Assembly: GCF_020535405.1 (NCBI RefSeq)
Contig: NZ_CP085036.1
Location: 1,116,001-1,180,000 of the forward strand
Direction: 5' to 3'
Origin: Antiquaquibacter oligotrophicus
GTDB lineage: Bacteria; Actinomycetota; Actinomycetes; Actinomycetales; Microbacteriaceae
DNA: 64,000 bases
Shown in pieces: positions 51,678 to 60,201 of this stretch. Numbering within the stretch: position 1 is the stretch's first letter; every line of letters starts with the position of its first letter. Under the pieces are notes generated by a model that ran no database searches, had not been told where the DNA came from, and saw only the letters and a list, made by a program, of their open reading frames with translations. The translations under genes were made by a program, and so were the position numbers.

Positions 51678-52205
51678 TCAGCCCTCGCGGAGCACCTCGA
51701 ACTCGGGCGCGGCAGAGGCAGCGCGCGCGGCATCCAGGGCTTCCGGGCCTTCCGTCGCCAGGAGCAGCTGTCCTGCGACCGACGCCGAGAGCACGTGGCT
51801 GCCCGCGTTTTTGAGCGCGAGGAACGCGCCAGCCGCAGCCGCGGCCTCGGGTGATGTGTAGTCGATGCCGAGCTCGCCGAGGGCGTCGATGACGGCGCCG
51901 GCCGCGACGAGATCCTCCACCGCGAACGCCCCACCGCGGCCGCCAGCGGCAACGACTGCCACGAACGCGCGGTCGCCGAGCGATGCCTGGCGGTCCAGAA
52001 TCCATTGCGCAACGGCAGCGCGCGACCCAATCGAACCGGAAACGATGGCGGCGGTGCCGCCGAGGGCACCAATGCCGGGAGTCGCGCCCTCGGGAAGGGC
52101 ATCCACCCACACGACAACGTGCGCACCTTCGGCGATGGCGCTGCCGCTTTCGATGCCGAAGGCGAAGCGAACCTGGTACCGGGACTGCGATTCGGGAAGA
52201 CTCAC
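51678..52205 (-). CDS. ComB/2-phosphosulfolactate phosphatase-like protein
   Basis: The 175-residue product shows the family layout: a VVVWVDALP strand near residue 30, GTAAIVSGSIGSR, AAGGRGGAFAVEDLVAAG, IDYTSPEAAAA and the late AGSHVLSASVAGQLL. It is shorter than the usual 230-odd residue ComB, mainly at the C-terminus. Enzyme activity toward phosphosulfolactate is not assured because many actinobacteria carry such proteins without coenzyme M pathways. Single gene, minus strand. Confidence 0.6.
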   Translation of the reverse strand: MSLPESQSRYQVRFAFGIESGSAIAEGAHVVVWVDALPEGATPGIGALGGTAAIVSGSIGSRAAVAQWILDRQASLGDRAFVAVVAAGGRGGAFAVEDLVAAGAVIDALGELGIDYTSPEAAAAAGAFLALKNAGSHVLSASVAGQLLLATEGPEALDAARAASAAPEFEVLREG

Positions 52206-52237
52206 GCTTCGAGCGTAACCGGTGGCCGGTCAATGAA

Positions 52238-52271
52238 AAGGGCCGAGGCGCGCCATTGCACCCCGGCCCTT
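52238..52271 (-). terminator. Terminator of the NUDIX-like gene
   Basis: AAGGGCCG and CGGCCCTT form an 8-base-pair stem; on the minus strand a TTTT tract overlaps and follows the stem. A second perfect 9-base-pair hairpin (52273-52301, CCTCGAATG/CATTCGAGG) sits closer to the stop at 52311. Confidence 0.7.
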
Positions 52272-52310
52272 CCCTCGAATGTCATGGACGATCATTCGAG
52301 GCTTGGCAAA

Positions 52311-52850
52311 CTACGGGAGGACCCCCACGGATGCGAGTGCTGCACGCAGCAGCGCACCACGGCCACCTTCCATATCGGCGGTGACCGCTTCGGATGCGGC
52401 TTCGGCGGGGCGGAGCCACGTCAGTTCTAGGGCGTCCTGTCTAGGCTCGCACGTCCCGGTGACGGGCACAACAAAAGCGAGCGCGACGGCGTGCTGTCGG
52501 GTGTCCATGTACTGGCTGTTGCCGGGCCACGGGAAGTATTCGGCCACCTGGAACGGCACGGGGCTCGCCGGCAGGAGCGGGAAGGCCATCGGCCCGAGGT
52601 CCTTCTCGAGGTGGCGGAACAGGGCGTCCCGCAACGTCTCGCCGTACATCACACGGCCCGAGACGAGCGTGCGCGTGATTTCGCCGTTCGACGCACGAAG
52701 GAGGGTGCCCACTTCGGTGACACGACCGAGTCCGTCGACACGCACAGGAATGGCCTCGACGTAGAGCAAGGGGAGCCGACGACGCGTTTCGGCGAGCTCC
52801 TCTTCGGAGAGCCAACCGGAGTTCGGGTCGGGCGTACCTACGGAGCTCAT
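52311..52850 (-). CDS. NUDIX-like family protein (DUF4916 type)
   Basis: The 179-residue protein begins MSSVGTPDPNSGWLSEEELA at 52850 and has an alpha/beta fold with LLYVEAIPVRVDGLGRV, a GETLRDALFRHLEKDLGP helix in the place of the NUDIX box and a TWLRPAEA C-terminal strand. The NUDIX box is degenerate (no canonical REUXEE), so hydrolase activity is uncertain. It is divergent from the esterase gene with only 31 bases between starts. Confidence 0.7.
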   Translation of the reverse strand: MSSVGTPDPNSGWLSEEELAETRRRLPLLYVEAIPVRVDGLGRVTEVGTLLRASNGEITRTLVSGRVMYGETLRDALFRHLEKDLGPMAFPLLPASPVPFQVAEYFPWPGNSQYMDTRQHAVALAFVVPVTGTCEPRQDALELTWLRPAEAASEAVTADMEGGRGALLRAALASVGVLP

Positions 52851-52881
52851 GCTCCATTGTTGCGCACGTAGGGTGGTGCAC

Positions 52882-53505
52882 ATGAACCTCGACACGTCCG
52901 CGGTGCTCTGGTCGGCTCCCGAGCGGGAGCGTGCGGGCCGCGACCTGCTGGTGCTCCTGCACGGCTACGGATCGCACGAGGGCGACCTGTTCTCGCTGTC
53001 GCCCGCACTTCCGCTGGGTGCTGTTGTGGCATCCGTTCGTGCGCCGCTGCGCGAGAGTGGCGGGTTCGCGTGGTGGTCGCTCGAAGGAGCCACGCCCGGC
53101 GCCCCGGACCCCGTCGCGGTGGACGAGGCCACGGATGCCGTGCTCGCGTGGCTGGACACCCTCGAGTACCGCAGCGTGAGCATCCTCGGGTTCTCGCAGG
53201 GCGGGGCGATGACGCTCCAGCTGCTGCGTCACGCGCCTACGCGGTTCGCCGCCGCCGTGTGCCTCTCCGGGTTCGTCGCGACGGCATCACACCCCGGCGA
53301 CACGGAACTTGCCCGTGTGAAGCCTCGCGTGTTCTGGGGTCGCGGCACCACCGACGAGGTGATCCCGGATGCCGCGATCGCTCGCACCGCGGAGTGGCTG
53401 CCCGCGCACGCCACAGCCGACGTGCACGTCTACGAGGGGCTGGGACACTCCATCTCCACCGAGGAACTCACCGACTTCGCGCGCTTCCTGGCCCCCCAGC
53501 GTTAG
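52882..53505 (+). CDS. Alpha/beta-hydrolase, phospholipase/carboxylesterase type
   Basis: The 207-residue product has HGYGSHEGD (oxyanion region), the nucleophile elbow GFSQGGAM (Ser about 103), an Asp in GTTDEVIPDA and a late GLGHSIS supplying the His, the normal catalytic triad of the lysophospholipase/thioesterase-like family. No signal peptide. Its TAG stop overlaps the stop of the convergent lamin-tail gene. Confidence 0.92.
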   Translation: MNLDTSAVLWSAPERERAGRDLLVLLHGYGSHEGDLFSLSPALPLGAVVASVRAPLRESGGFAWWSLEGATPGAPDPVAVDEATDAVLAWLDTLEYRSVSILGFSQGGAMTLQLLRHAPTRFAAAVCLSGFVATASHPGDTELARVKPRVFWGRGTTDEVIPDAAIARTAEWLPAHATADVHVYEGLGHSISTEELTDFARFLAPQR

Positions 53506-56500
53506 TTCGCGGACACGCGGCGCGTGGCGAGGGCCACCACACCGAGGAGCAGGAGCACTGCCGCAACCGGTGCGATGGGCGGCAGCGTCGACCCGGTCGA
53601 CGCGAGGACTGCCGCGGTCACCTGGATGCCGTACCAGCCGATGACGTCGCCGTTCTCGTCCGTGACCGCGAGGCGATGGGCCCCCACGGTCGCGTCAAGG
53701 GGGATCGCCACGCTGATGACACCCGACTCCGAGACGGTGCGTGTTCCAAGGTGCGTCGGCTCGGAGAACAACCAGCCGTCGACGGTCTCACCCGCCCACG
53801 ACTGACCCACGGTGACAACGATCGCGCTGCCCTGAACCGCGCTCTTCGGGCCGGAAATGCCGCCCTGGGTTTCTGGCGTGAGGTCGGACTCGCTCGGGGC
53901 AGCCGGTCCGGACGGATCCGTGGGATCGGTCGGGTCGACGGGGTCGACGTCGCTCACACAATCGAGTGTCGCCTCGCGAAGCGCGTAACCCGCAGTTTCG
54001 GCATCGTCCGCGTAGAAGACGGGCTTCGCGTTGTCGATGCAGAGCTCCTGGGGCGCGATCGCGAAACCCTCGTTGGCGATGCTGTCGAGCATCCCTTCAG
54101 GGTTCTCGTAGACGTTCGAGATCTGGAACTTTCCGTCGAAGGCGCCGTCCTGCGCGATCTCGAGCGTGACCGTTTTGCCCTGGCACGCCTCGTCGCACAC
54201 CGCCCACAGGAGGCCCGTCGAGGCGTCGAAGGTAACCTCGGCCGCGATCGTGAGGCCCGGGTCAATGGTCGCGATGAGGGTCGCCTCTCCCGTGGTCTCG
54301 AGTGCGACCGCGTAGACATCACCCGTGGCCTCGACGGCCACGAAGAACAGACCGCTGCCGTGTGCGGGGTAGTCGGCGGGGTTGTAGGCGAGGCCCGTGG
54401 ACTCGTCGATCATGCCGCGGCTTGTGAGGAAGGCATCCGGAACCCACGTCACACCCTCGAGACCGGTGTTGTTGCCCATGGGCGGAAGGATGCCCGTGAG
54501 GTTCCACTCGTGGGTTGCCGTGAGCGTCGAGCCCGGGTCTGACACGTCGAAGCGAAGCACCGACGGGCGGCTCACACCGCTGGCCGCGCCATTGCGCTCC
54601 GTCGCGACGTAGATGCCGTCGACCGACCCGGCTGCCGCGAAACCGACACCCTCGGCATCCGGTTGCCCCGTGCCGTCGGGGTAGCGCAACGCCTTGCCCG
54701 CGGCCCAGTCGCTGGCGGCCGGCACCCATGCGGTGCCGTTCCACTGCAGCTTGAAGAGGGTGCCGCTGCCGTTGTTGACGGCCCACAGAGTGCCGCGCGT
54801 CTCGGTTCCCGTGCCTTCGTACGCGAGGCCGCTCATGTCCTGACCGAAGAAGTTCTGCTCGCTCACGACGGTGACGTCCGGGCCGCCCGGCCATGGCGAC
54901 GACGGCACGATGCCCGCGCAATCGTTGAGAGCCCCGCGCGTCGGCGACGCCGACGTCTCGAAGAGGCCGGTTCCATCGGGGCACCGCGCGTAGGACGTCG
55001 CGGCGTGCTCCGTCCAGCTGTAGGCGTCGAGCAGCACGGATGCGGCGTCGTAGAGCCGCGCGGAGTCGGCTCCACCCAGCCCGAACGCGGGCTCGGTGTC
55101 TACCACGTAGTACGCGCCGGCGGCGAGGGTTGTCCCCGCGGGGATCGTCACCGCGTGCGTGTCGTCGTTGTCCTTGACGATCCACCCGGAGATGTCGACC
55201 GCCGCATCACCCGCGTTGACGAGCTCGACCCAGTCGCCCGGGGTTCCGCCGCTCGACTCGACCTCGTTGATACGCACGGGCGAGCAGTCGTTGGGGGCTC
55301 CCTTGGTGGAGGAGAACGTCTGGATGAACTCACCGGTGCCGTCGGGGCACAGACCGAACGTTGTCGGAGAGTGGTCCGGGCCCCAGATCCGCTCGTCGAC
55401 GAGGGTCGTGTTGTCGGGGAGGTAGAGGCGCACACGGTCGTTGTTGCCGAGGCCGAAACCACCGGGCACGTCCACGACGGCGACGGCGAAGCCGAGCGGC
55501 TCGATCGTGGTGCCAGCGGGGATCACGAACGTGTGGTCGTCCTCGCTGTCGTGGATGATCCACGCCGACAGGTCGACCGCGGTGTCCCCCGTGTTGTAGA
55601 ACTCGACCCAGTCGGCGGGAGTGCCGCCACTGGACTCGACCTCGTTGATGACGATGTTGTCGAACCCGGCCGGTGCCGGGCAGTCGTTTGGTGCGCCCTT
55701 GGTCGCGGCATCCGTGTCCACGAAGTCTCCGGAACCGTTCGGGCACCGCCCGAAGGTCTCGTCCGCGTGCGCGGTCCAGGAGTAGCTGTCGATGAGGGTT
55801 GTGCCGTCCGCCGTCATGAGTCGTGCACTGTCGGCACCACCGAGGCCCGTGACGTCAACGGCGAGGTAGCCGCCGGGTGCGATGACGGATGCCGCGGGCA
55901 CCGTGATCGTGTTGCCCTCGCCGCTGTCCTTCAGCAGCAGGCCGCTGGCATCCACCGGGATCGACGCCGTGTTGTAGAGCTCCACCCAGTCCGTGGTGTC
56001 GCCGTTCGACTCGATCTCGTTGATGACGAGCGCCTCGGCCGGGTCCACGGCGCACGCGTTGAGCGCACCCCTGGTCGCCTCGGCGGTGAGCACGATGTCA
56101 CCCTCACCGTCGGGGCAGCGACCCCACGTTCCGGGTGCGGTCGGATGCGACGGGTACGAGATCTCGTCGACGACGGTCACACCGTCCGCGAGGTACAGGT
56201 GGAACTCGTCGCCGTTACCGAGGCCGAAGCTGAAATGCGTGTCCTGCTCGAGCACGAGGAACCCGTTTGCCGGCACAACGGCGGCTGCCGGGAGCACCGA
56301 CGTGGTGCCGTTGTCCGCCACAACCCAGCCGGAGAGGTCCATTGGGGTGTCGCCGGAGTTGTAGAGCTCGACCCAGTCGGCTGCGACCGGGTCATCCGAC
56401 TGCAGTTCGTTGATGGAGATCTCGTCAGCGCCCTCGGGAAGCGCGCAGTCGTTGGAGGCTGCCTTCGTCGGCTCGACCGTGAGCGCGAAATCACCCGAGC

Positions 56501-57284
56501 CGTCGGGGCATCGGCCGTAGGTCGTCGCAGCGTGTGCCGTCCACGAGTACGAATCGACGAGCACCTCGCCGTCGAACAGACGAGCCGAGTCGTTACCGCC
56601 CAGCCCGAATCCGGAGCTGCCGGTCTCGACATCGAACGCGGCGAAGCCACCGGCCGCGATGACGGTGCCCGCGGGGATGGTCCACGCGTGCGAGTCGTCG
56701 TTGTCCTTGATCACGAGACCGGAGATGTCGATCTGCACACTCGCGGTGTTGTGCAGTTCCACCCAGTCGCCAGGAGTACCCCCGCTCGACTCGACCTCGT
56801 TGATGACGATGTAGTCGGCAGGCTCCGCGTCACACGCGTTGGCCGCACCCTTCGTGGCGACGAGGGTGTCCACAAAAACGCCGCTGCCGTCCGGGCACGC
56901 ACCCCACGTGACTGCCGCGTGCGACGCGTACGTAAAGCTGTCGATCTCGGTCACGCCGTCCCACACGTGCACCTGATCGCCGTTGCCGAGCCCAAAGCTG
57001 CCCGAGCCGACACTCACGTCAACGGCGAGGAATCCGAGCGCGGGGACGATCGAACCGCTCGCAATCGTGAAGGTGCGGCTGGGATTGTCGTCGGTGACCC
57101 GAAGACCCGAGGCGTCGATGGCAGCGCCCGTGGGGTTGTAGAGCTCGATCCAGTCGGTCGTGTCGCCGTCCGACTCGACTTCGTTGATCACGAGGTCGGT
57201 CGTGGCTGCGGCAGCGGGAGCGCTCACGGCGACGATGGTGGACAGTCCGAGCAGGGCGACAAGGATCGCGGCGATGCGGCGCAT
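53502..57284 (-). CDS. LASTG-anchored surface protein with six lamin-tail domains and a C-terminal propeller
   Basis: The 1260-residue product starts at ATG 57284 with a signal peptide (about 1-27). Six tandem lamin-tail (LTD) modules of about 128 residues follow (about 28-790), each starting with an INEVES-type strand and a DWVELYN motif and ending with a GxCPDGxG segment. A propeller-like domain (about 800-1110) follows and resembles esterase-like/SdiA-regulated proteins. A Pro/Asp linker, an Ig-like region and the sorting signal LASTG plus hydrophobic helix and TRRVSAN tail complete it. The repeats also show strongly at the DNA level. It is probably an extracellular nuclease- or phosphatase-associated surface protein (inference); no catalytic motif is certain. 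Confidence 0.88.
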   Translation of the reverse strand: MRRIAAILVALLGLSTIVAVSAPAAAATTDLVINEVESDGDTTDWIELYNPTGAAIDASGLRVTDDNPSRTFTIASGSIVPALGFLAVDVSVGSGSFGLGNGDQVHVWDGVTEIDSFTYASHAAVTWGACPDGSGVFVDTLVATKGAANACDAEPADYIVINEVESSGGTPGDWVELHNTASVQIDISGLVIKDNDDSHAWTIPAGTVIAAGGFAAFDVETGSSGFGLGGNDSARLFDGEVLVDSYSWTAHAATTYGRCPDGSGDFALTVEPTKAASNDCALPEGADEISINELQSDDPVAADWVELYNSGDTPMDLSGWVVADNGTTSVLPAAAVVPANGFLVLEQDTHFSFGLGNGDEFHLYLADGVTVVDEISYPSHPTAPGTWGRCPDGEGDIVLTAEATRGALNACAVDPAEALVINEIESNGDTTDWVELYNTASIPVDASGLLLKDSGEGNTITVPAASVIAPGGYLAVDVTGLGGADSARLMTADGTTLIDSYSWTAHADETFGRCPNGSGDFVDTDAATKGAPNDCPAPAGFDNIVINEVESSGGTPADWVEFYNTGDTAVDLSAWIIHDSEDDHTFVIPAGTTIEPLGFAVAVVDVPGGFGLGNNDRVRLYLPDNTTLVDERIWGPDHSPTTFGLCPDGTGEFIQTFSSTKGAPNDCSPVRINEVESSGGTPGDWVELVNAGDAAVDISGWIVKDNDDTHAVTIPAGTTLAAGAYYVVDTEPAFGLGGADSARLYDAASVLLDAYSWTEHAATSYARCPDGTGLFETSASPTRGALNDCAGIVPSSPWPGGPDVTVVSEQNFFGQDMSGLAYEGTGTETRGTLWAVNNGSGTLFKLQWNGTAWVPAASDWAAGKALRYPDGTGQPDAEGVGFAAAGSVDGIYVATERNGAASGVSRPSVLRFDVSDPGSTLTATHEWNLTGILPPMGNNTGLEGVTWVPDAFLTSRGMIDESTGLAYNPADYPAHGSGLFFVAVEATGDVYAVALETTGEATLIATIDPGLTIAAEVTFDASTGLLWAVCDEACQGKTVTLEIAQDGAFDGKFQISNVYENPEGMLDSIANEGFAIAPQELCIDNAKPVFYADDAETAGYALREATLDCVSDVDPVDPTDPTDPSGPAAPSESDLTPETQGGISGPKSAVQGSAIVVTVGQSWAGETVDGWLFSEPTHLGTRTVSESGVISVAIPLDATVGAHRLAVTDENGDVIGWYGIQVTAAVLASTGSTLPPIAPVAAVLLLLGVVALATRRVSAN

Positions 57285-57412
57285 GGCGGAAGGGGCCTTT
57301 CGTGGGGGACCCCTGCAGTGTGGTGAGGCGCGACGAACGGAACGTGAACCGACGGTGAACGCGAGTCTGTGGTCGCGCCTGCCGTGTCGGCAGTCACACC
57401 TAGCCTTGCGGC

Positions 57413-57982
57413 GTGAGGTGCGCGATCGAGGGCTGCGACGGGATGCCCGAGCCTGGGGCATCCGTTCCCCTCTGCTCTGATCACCTCTTCGCCGCCTACG
57501 AGACGGTCTCGCGTGACCACGGAATCACCGACCTCCTGCCCTCGCCGTGCGTGGCGTGCGGTTCCCGACTCGGGGTGCGCTGGCCGAGCGGATGGCTGTG
57601 CGCGATCTGCGAATGGCGCCACGGTGAATGGCCGGATGCCGAGAGACCGGATGCTCGTGTCGATGTCGTTTACTACGTGAGGTCGGGCGATCGCATCAAG
57701 ATCGGCACCTCCGGTAATCCTCGTTCGCGTCTCGCGGCCTTGCGGTTCGACTCGCTCCTCGCCTTCGAGCGCGGTGGTCGCGCGCTCGAGCAGCAACGCC
57801 ACTGGATGTTCGCCGAACTGCGGTTCGCGGGAAGCGAGTGGTTCCGTGCGGAGGAGCCGCTGCTCACCCACATCGAGTCGATGTCGACCGGCGAAGATGC
57901 CTGGAACCAGTACTTCCGGTGGGTGAGTGCGAGGCTGGCTCTCGCTTCCGGGGTGAGCCCATGGGGGTCCGAGCCGGGGTAG
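57413..57982 (+). CDS. GIY-YIG-like protein with an N-terminal zinc ribbon
   Basis: The 189-residue product starts at a GTG at 57413. The N-terminal half has four Cys-containing motifs (CAIEGC, CVACGSRL and CAICEWRHG), a likely zinc ribbon. The C-terminal half resembles the T5orf172/MUG113 branch of GIY-YIG nucleases: VYYVRSGDRIKIGTSGNP, LEQQRHWMFAELRF and EWFRAEEPLL. A DNA-modifying or nuclease role is inferred from the family. It sits between a surface protein gene and an acyltransferase with 10 bases to the next start, so it may be co-transcribed with it. Confidence 0.8.
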   Translation: MRCAIEGCDGMPEPGASVPLCSDHLFAAYETVSRDHGITDLLPSPCVACGSRLGVRWPSGWLCAICEWRHGEWPDAERPDARVDVVYYVRSGDRIKIGTSGNPRSRLAALRFDSLLAFERGGRALEQQRHWMFAELRFAGSEWFRAEEPLLTHIESMSTGEDAWNQYFRWVSARLALASGVSPWGSEPG

Positions 57983-57992
57983 CGTAGAACGA

Positions 57993-59180
57993 GTGTCGGC
58001 CTCCGCAAGCCCTCCCGCGTCACGGCTGCACTTTCTCGACGGACTGCGTGGGATTCTCATGTTTTGCGGGATTCCGTACCACGCCGCACTCGCCCTGTCG
58101 GGTGGGTGGTGGATCGTCTCGAGCGATACCGACTCTCCCGGAATGCACGTCATCGCTCAGTTCCTCGGCATCTGGCGCATGCCGACGTTTTTCATCATCG
58201 CCGGGTTCTTCGCGCTCCTCGTGCTGCGGCGCCGAGGTGCGAACCAGTGGTTCCGGGGCAGGCTTGTTCGGGTCGGCCTGCCGTTGCTCTTCGGGCTCGC
58301 GACAGTTGTGCCGGTGCAGTGGTTCATCGCGGGGTTCTACGAATCGGGTTCTCTGACGGGAGCGATGAGCTTCGCCGCCGATCGTCTCGCCACGCCGAGC
58401 GGATGGTGGCTGCTCCACCTCTGGTTCCTGCTTGCCCTCCTCGCCTACTCCTTCGTGCTGTGGGTTGTTGCCACGGTCCGCCCGGTCGGGGCGGTCGCGG
58501 GCCGCACGATCCGAGCCGCGGGCGACGCCGTGGAGCGGCACCCGATGCTCGCAATCTCCGTGTACATGGTGTTCACCGCGGCCGCGGTCATCGCGGGAAA
58601 TTGGCTGTGGGATGTGGTTGGCGGTGACCAGTTCGCGGGCGGGTTGATCCCACCCGTCGTCGTGCGCTACGCCCCGCTATTCGTTTTGGGGTGCATCCTG
58701 GCGTCGCGACCGCGAGGACTCGCGGTCTTCCTCCAGGTGCCGCTGTGGCTGACCCTCGGCCTCGGCTTCGCGAGCTTCGGTGTGCTCCTGGGCATTCCGT
58801 ACCTCGAGCTCGGCACGCTCGCACCCGCGGTGGGTGAACTGGCTCTCGCGGTTGGTGCAATCGCGTTCGCGTCAGCCTTGTTCAGGGTCGCCGAGAGAGT
58901 GATCCGGCGCCCGAGCTCTGTCGTGGACTGGATCGTCGACTCGTCGCTCGTTGTATACCTGGTCCACCAGCCGGTCATCGCACTCATCGCACCGCCCATC
59001 GAGGCGTCAACCCCGTCGACCGCGATCGCGTGGGTGACGATCATCGCACTCACGTCGATCATCTCCATCGCGCTCTACGAGCTCATCAATGCGACCCCCG
59101 GAGTGCGTTTCCTCGCAACGGGGATGCGGTCTCGCGGGCGGAGTGTCTTCGGGCTGACCGCGGCAACCCCGCGGCAGTAG
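57993..59180 (+). CDS. Acyltransferase 3 family membrane protein (OpgC-like)
   Basis: The 395-residue product starts at a GTG at 57993 and has about ten membrane helices. Family motifs are FLDGLRGILMFCGIPYHAAL near the start (Arg and His), WRMPTFFIIAGFFALLVL, LWFLLALLAYSF and the late VYLVHQPVIAL. It probably acylates a glycan or lipid at the membrane. It converges with the F420-dependent reductase-like gene. Confidence 0.9.
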   Translation: MSASASPPASRLHFLDGLRGILMFCGIPYHAALALSGGWWIVSSDTDSPGMHVIAQFLGIWRMPTFFIIAGFFALLVLRRRGANQWFRGRLVRVGLPLLFGLATVVPVQWFIAGFYESGSLTGAMSFAADRLATPSGWWLLHLWFLLALLAYSFVLWVVATVRPVGAVAGRTIRAAGDAVERHPMLAISVYMVFTAAAVIAGNWLWDVVGGDQFAGGLIPPVVVRYAPLFVLGCILASRPRGLAVFLQVPLWLTLGLGFASFGVLLGIPYLELGTLAPAVGELALAVGAIAFASALFRVAERVIRRPSSVVDWIVDSSLVVYLVHQPVIALIAPPIEASTPSTAIAWVTIIALTSIISIALYELINATPGVRFLATGMRSRGRSVFGLTAATPRQ

Positions 59181-59186
59181 GGCCGA

Positions 59187-59849
59187 TCAGACGGCGGTCG
59201 CGGTGGCGCGATCGATGGCGTCGCGGATGCCGTCGGCATCCTTCTTCGCACCGAATAGTTCCGCGCCCGGCCCGAGGTGTACACCCTCGTCGAGCCCGCC
59301 AACGACTACCGGATCGAAGCCGAGCGCGTCGACGATCGCCGCAGCCTCGGCGACGGCGCTCTCGTCGTCGCCCGCGATGGCGATCGCACTGCGACCGACG
59401 GAACCCGACGGCTGCGGCGACTCATCGAGGTCGTGGTAACCGAGGTGGTTGAACGCCTTGACAACGCGCGAGTCCGGCAGCAAGTTTTGCACGAGTCGAC
59501 TTGTCGACACGGTCGGGTCGCCGAGATCGTCGCGGTGACCGTCGACCTCCCACCAGTAGTTCATGGCGTCGAGCACAACCTTGCCGGCGAGCGCGTCGCG
59601 CGGGATGCCCGCGCCCTCGTCGAGCGGGAGGGCCTTGCCGAGCGGCAGAGCGAGAATGACGACGTCGGCCTGCTCGGCGACCTCGGCTGCGGTGAGCGGA
59701 ATCGCGCCGGGGGCGAGCACGTCGACGATGAGTTCGATACGGTTCCTCGGCCCGGAACCCGCGATGAGTACGCGGTAGCCGGCAGCCACCGCGAGGCGTG
59801 CCAGCACGGTTCCGACCTTGCCTGCGCCGAGGATTCCGAGTGTCGTCAT
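59187..59849 (-). CDS. NADPH-dependent F420 reductase-like protein
   Basis: The 220-residue protein has the NAD(P)-binding motif MTTLGILGAGKVGTVLARL and the family pattern VVILALPLGKALPL, DAMNYWWEVDGH and VKAFNHLG, as in the NADP:F420 oxidoreductase superfamily. The start follows the csbD terminator hairpin by 11 bases with no ribosome binding site, so translation may be leaderless or the true start may differ. Confidence 0.88.
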   Translation of the reverse strand: MTTLGILGAGKVGTVLARLAVAAGYRVLIAGSGPRNRIELIVDVLAPGAIPLTAAEVAEQADVVILALPLGKALPLDEGAGIPRDALAGKVVLDAMNYWWEVDGHRDDLGDPTVSTSRLVQNLLPDSRVVKAFNHLGYHDLDESPQPSGSVGRSAIAIAGDDESAVAEAAAIVDALGFDPVVVGGLDEGVHLGPGAELFGAKKDADGIRDAIDRATATAV

Positions 59850-59860
59850 GGTCGGGGAAA

Positions 59861-59898
59861 CGAGAAACCGCGCCGGAGTATTCCGGCGCGGTTTCTCG
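59861..59898 (-). terminator. Strong terminator downstream of csbD
   Basis: A perfect 17-base-pair stem with a GTAT-type 4-base loop is followed on the minus strand by TTTCCCC and then the start codon of the next gene. It is among the clearest intrinsic terminators in the window. Confidence 0.85.
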
Positions 59899-59908
59899 TC
59901 ACTCGAAC

Positions 59909-60079
59909 TCAGCGGAAGGCGTCCTTGACGTTCTCGCCCGCCTGCTTGAGGTTGGCCTCCGCGCGATCGGCGCGGCCTTCGGCCTCAAGGCGGTCGTTGT
60001 CCGTCGCCTTGCCGACGGCCTCCTTCGCCTTGCCCGAGAGGTCCTGTGCGGTGTTCTTGATCTTGTCGTCTGCACCCAT
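59909..60079 (-). CDS. CsbD family stress protein
   Basis: This 56-residue, highly charged helical protein begins MGADDKIKNTAQDLSGKAKE and has the repeated KxxxG(K/E)A pattern and a second DRAEANLKQAGE repeat typical of CsbD. The gene is too short for most ORF cut-offs. CsbD proteins are general-stress-induced with unknown function. It is followed by a strong terminator. GAGAGAGGACTC upstream of the ATG supplies a ribosome binding site. Confidence 0.92.
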   Translation of the reverse strand: MGADDKIKNTAQDLSGKAKEAVGKATDNDRLEAEGRADRAEANLKQAGENVKDAFR

Positions 60080-60201
60080 GATGATGAGTCCTCTCTCGTC
60101 GTTGCCTTCTATCCCACCCGCTCTTGTGTCTCGCGTGAAGGGGGTTGACGATCGCGCGTGGCCGACCTACGCGCGGAGCGACGTCCGGTTCGCTGACAAC
60201 A

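Noticed and set aside
53070..54542. Plus-strand 490-codon frame across the esterase and lamin-tail genes
   Set aside because: It runs out of frame through the esterase and antisense to the surface gene, with low-complexity composition.
54900..57200. Regularly spaced similar DNA segments that could suggest a repeat array
   Set aside because: The spacing is explained by six lamin-tail protein modules within one open reading frame.
54663..57326. Long plus-strand frame over the lamin-tail gene
   Set aside because: Antisense shadow; the minus-strand frame has clear repeated domains, signal peptide and sorting signal.
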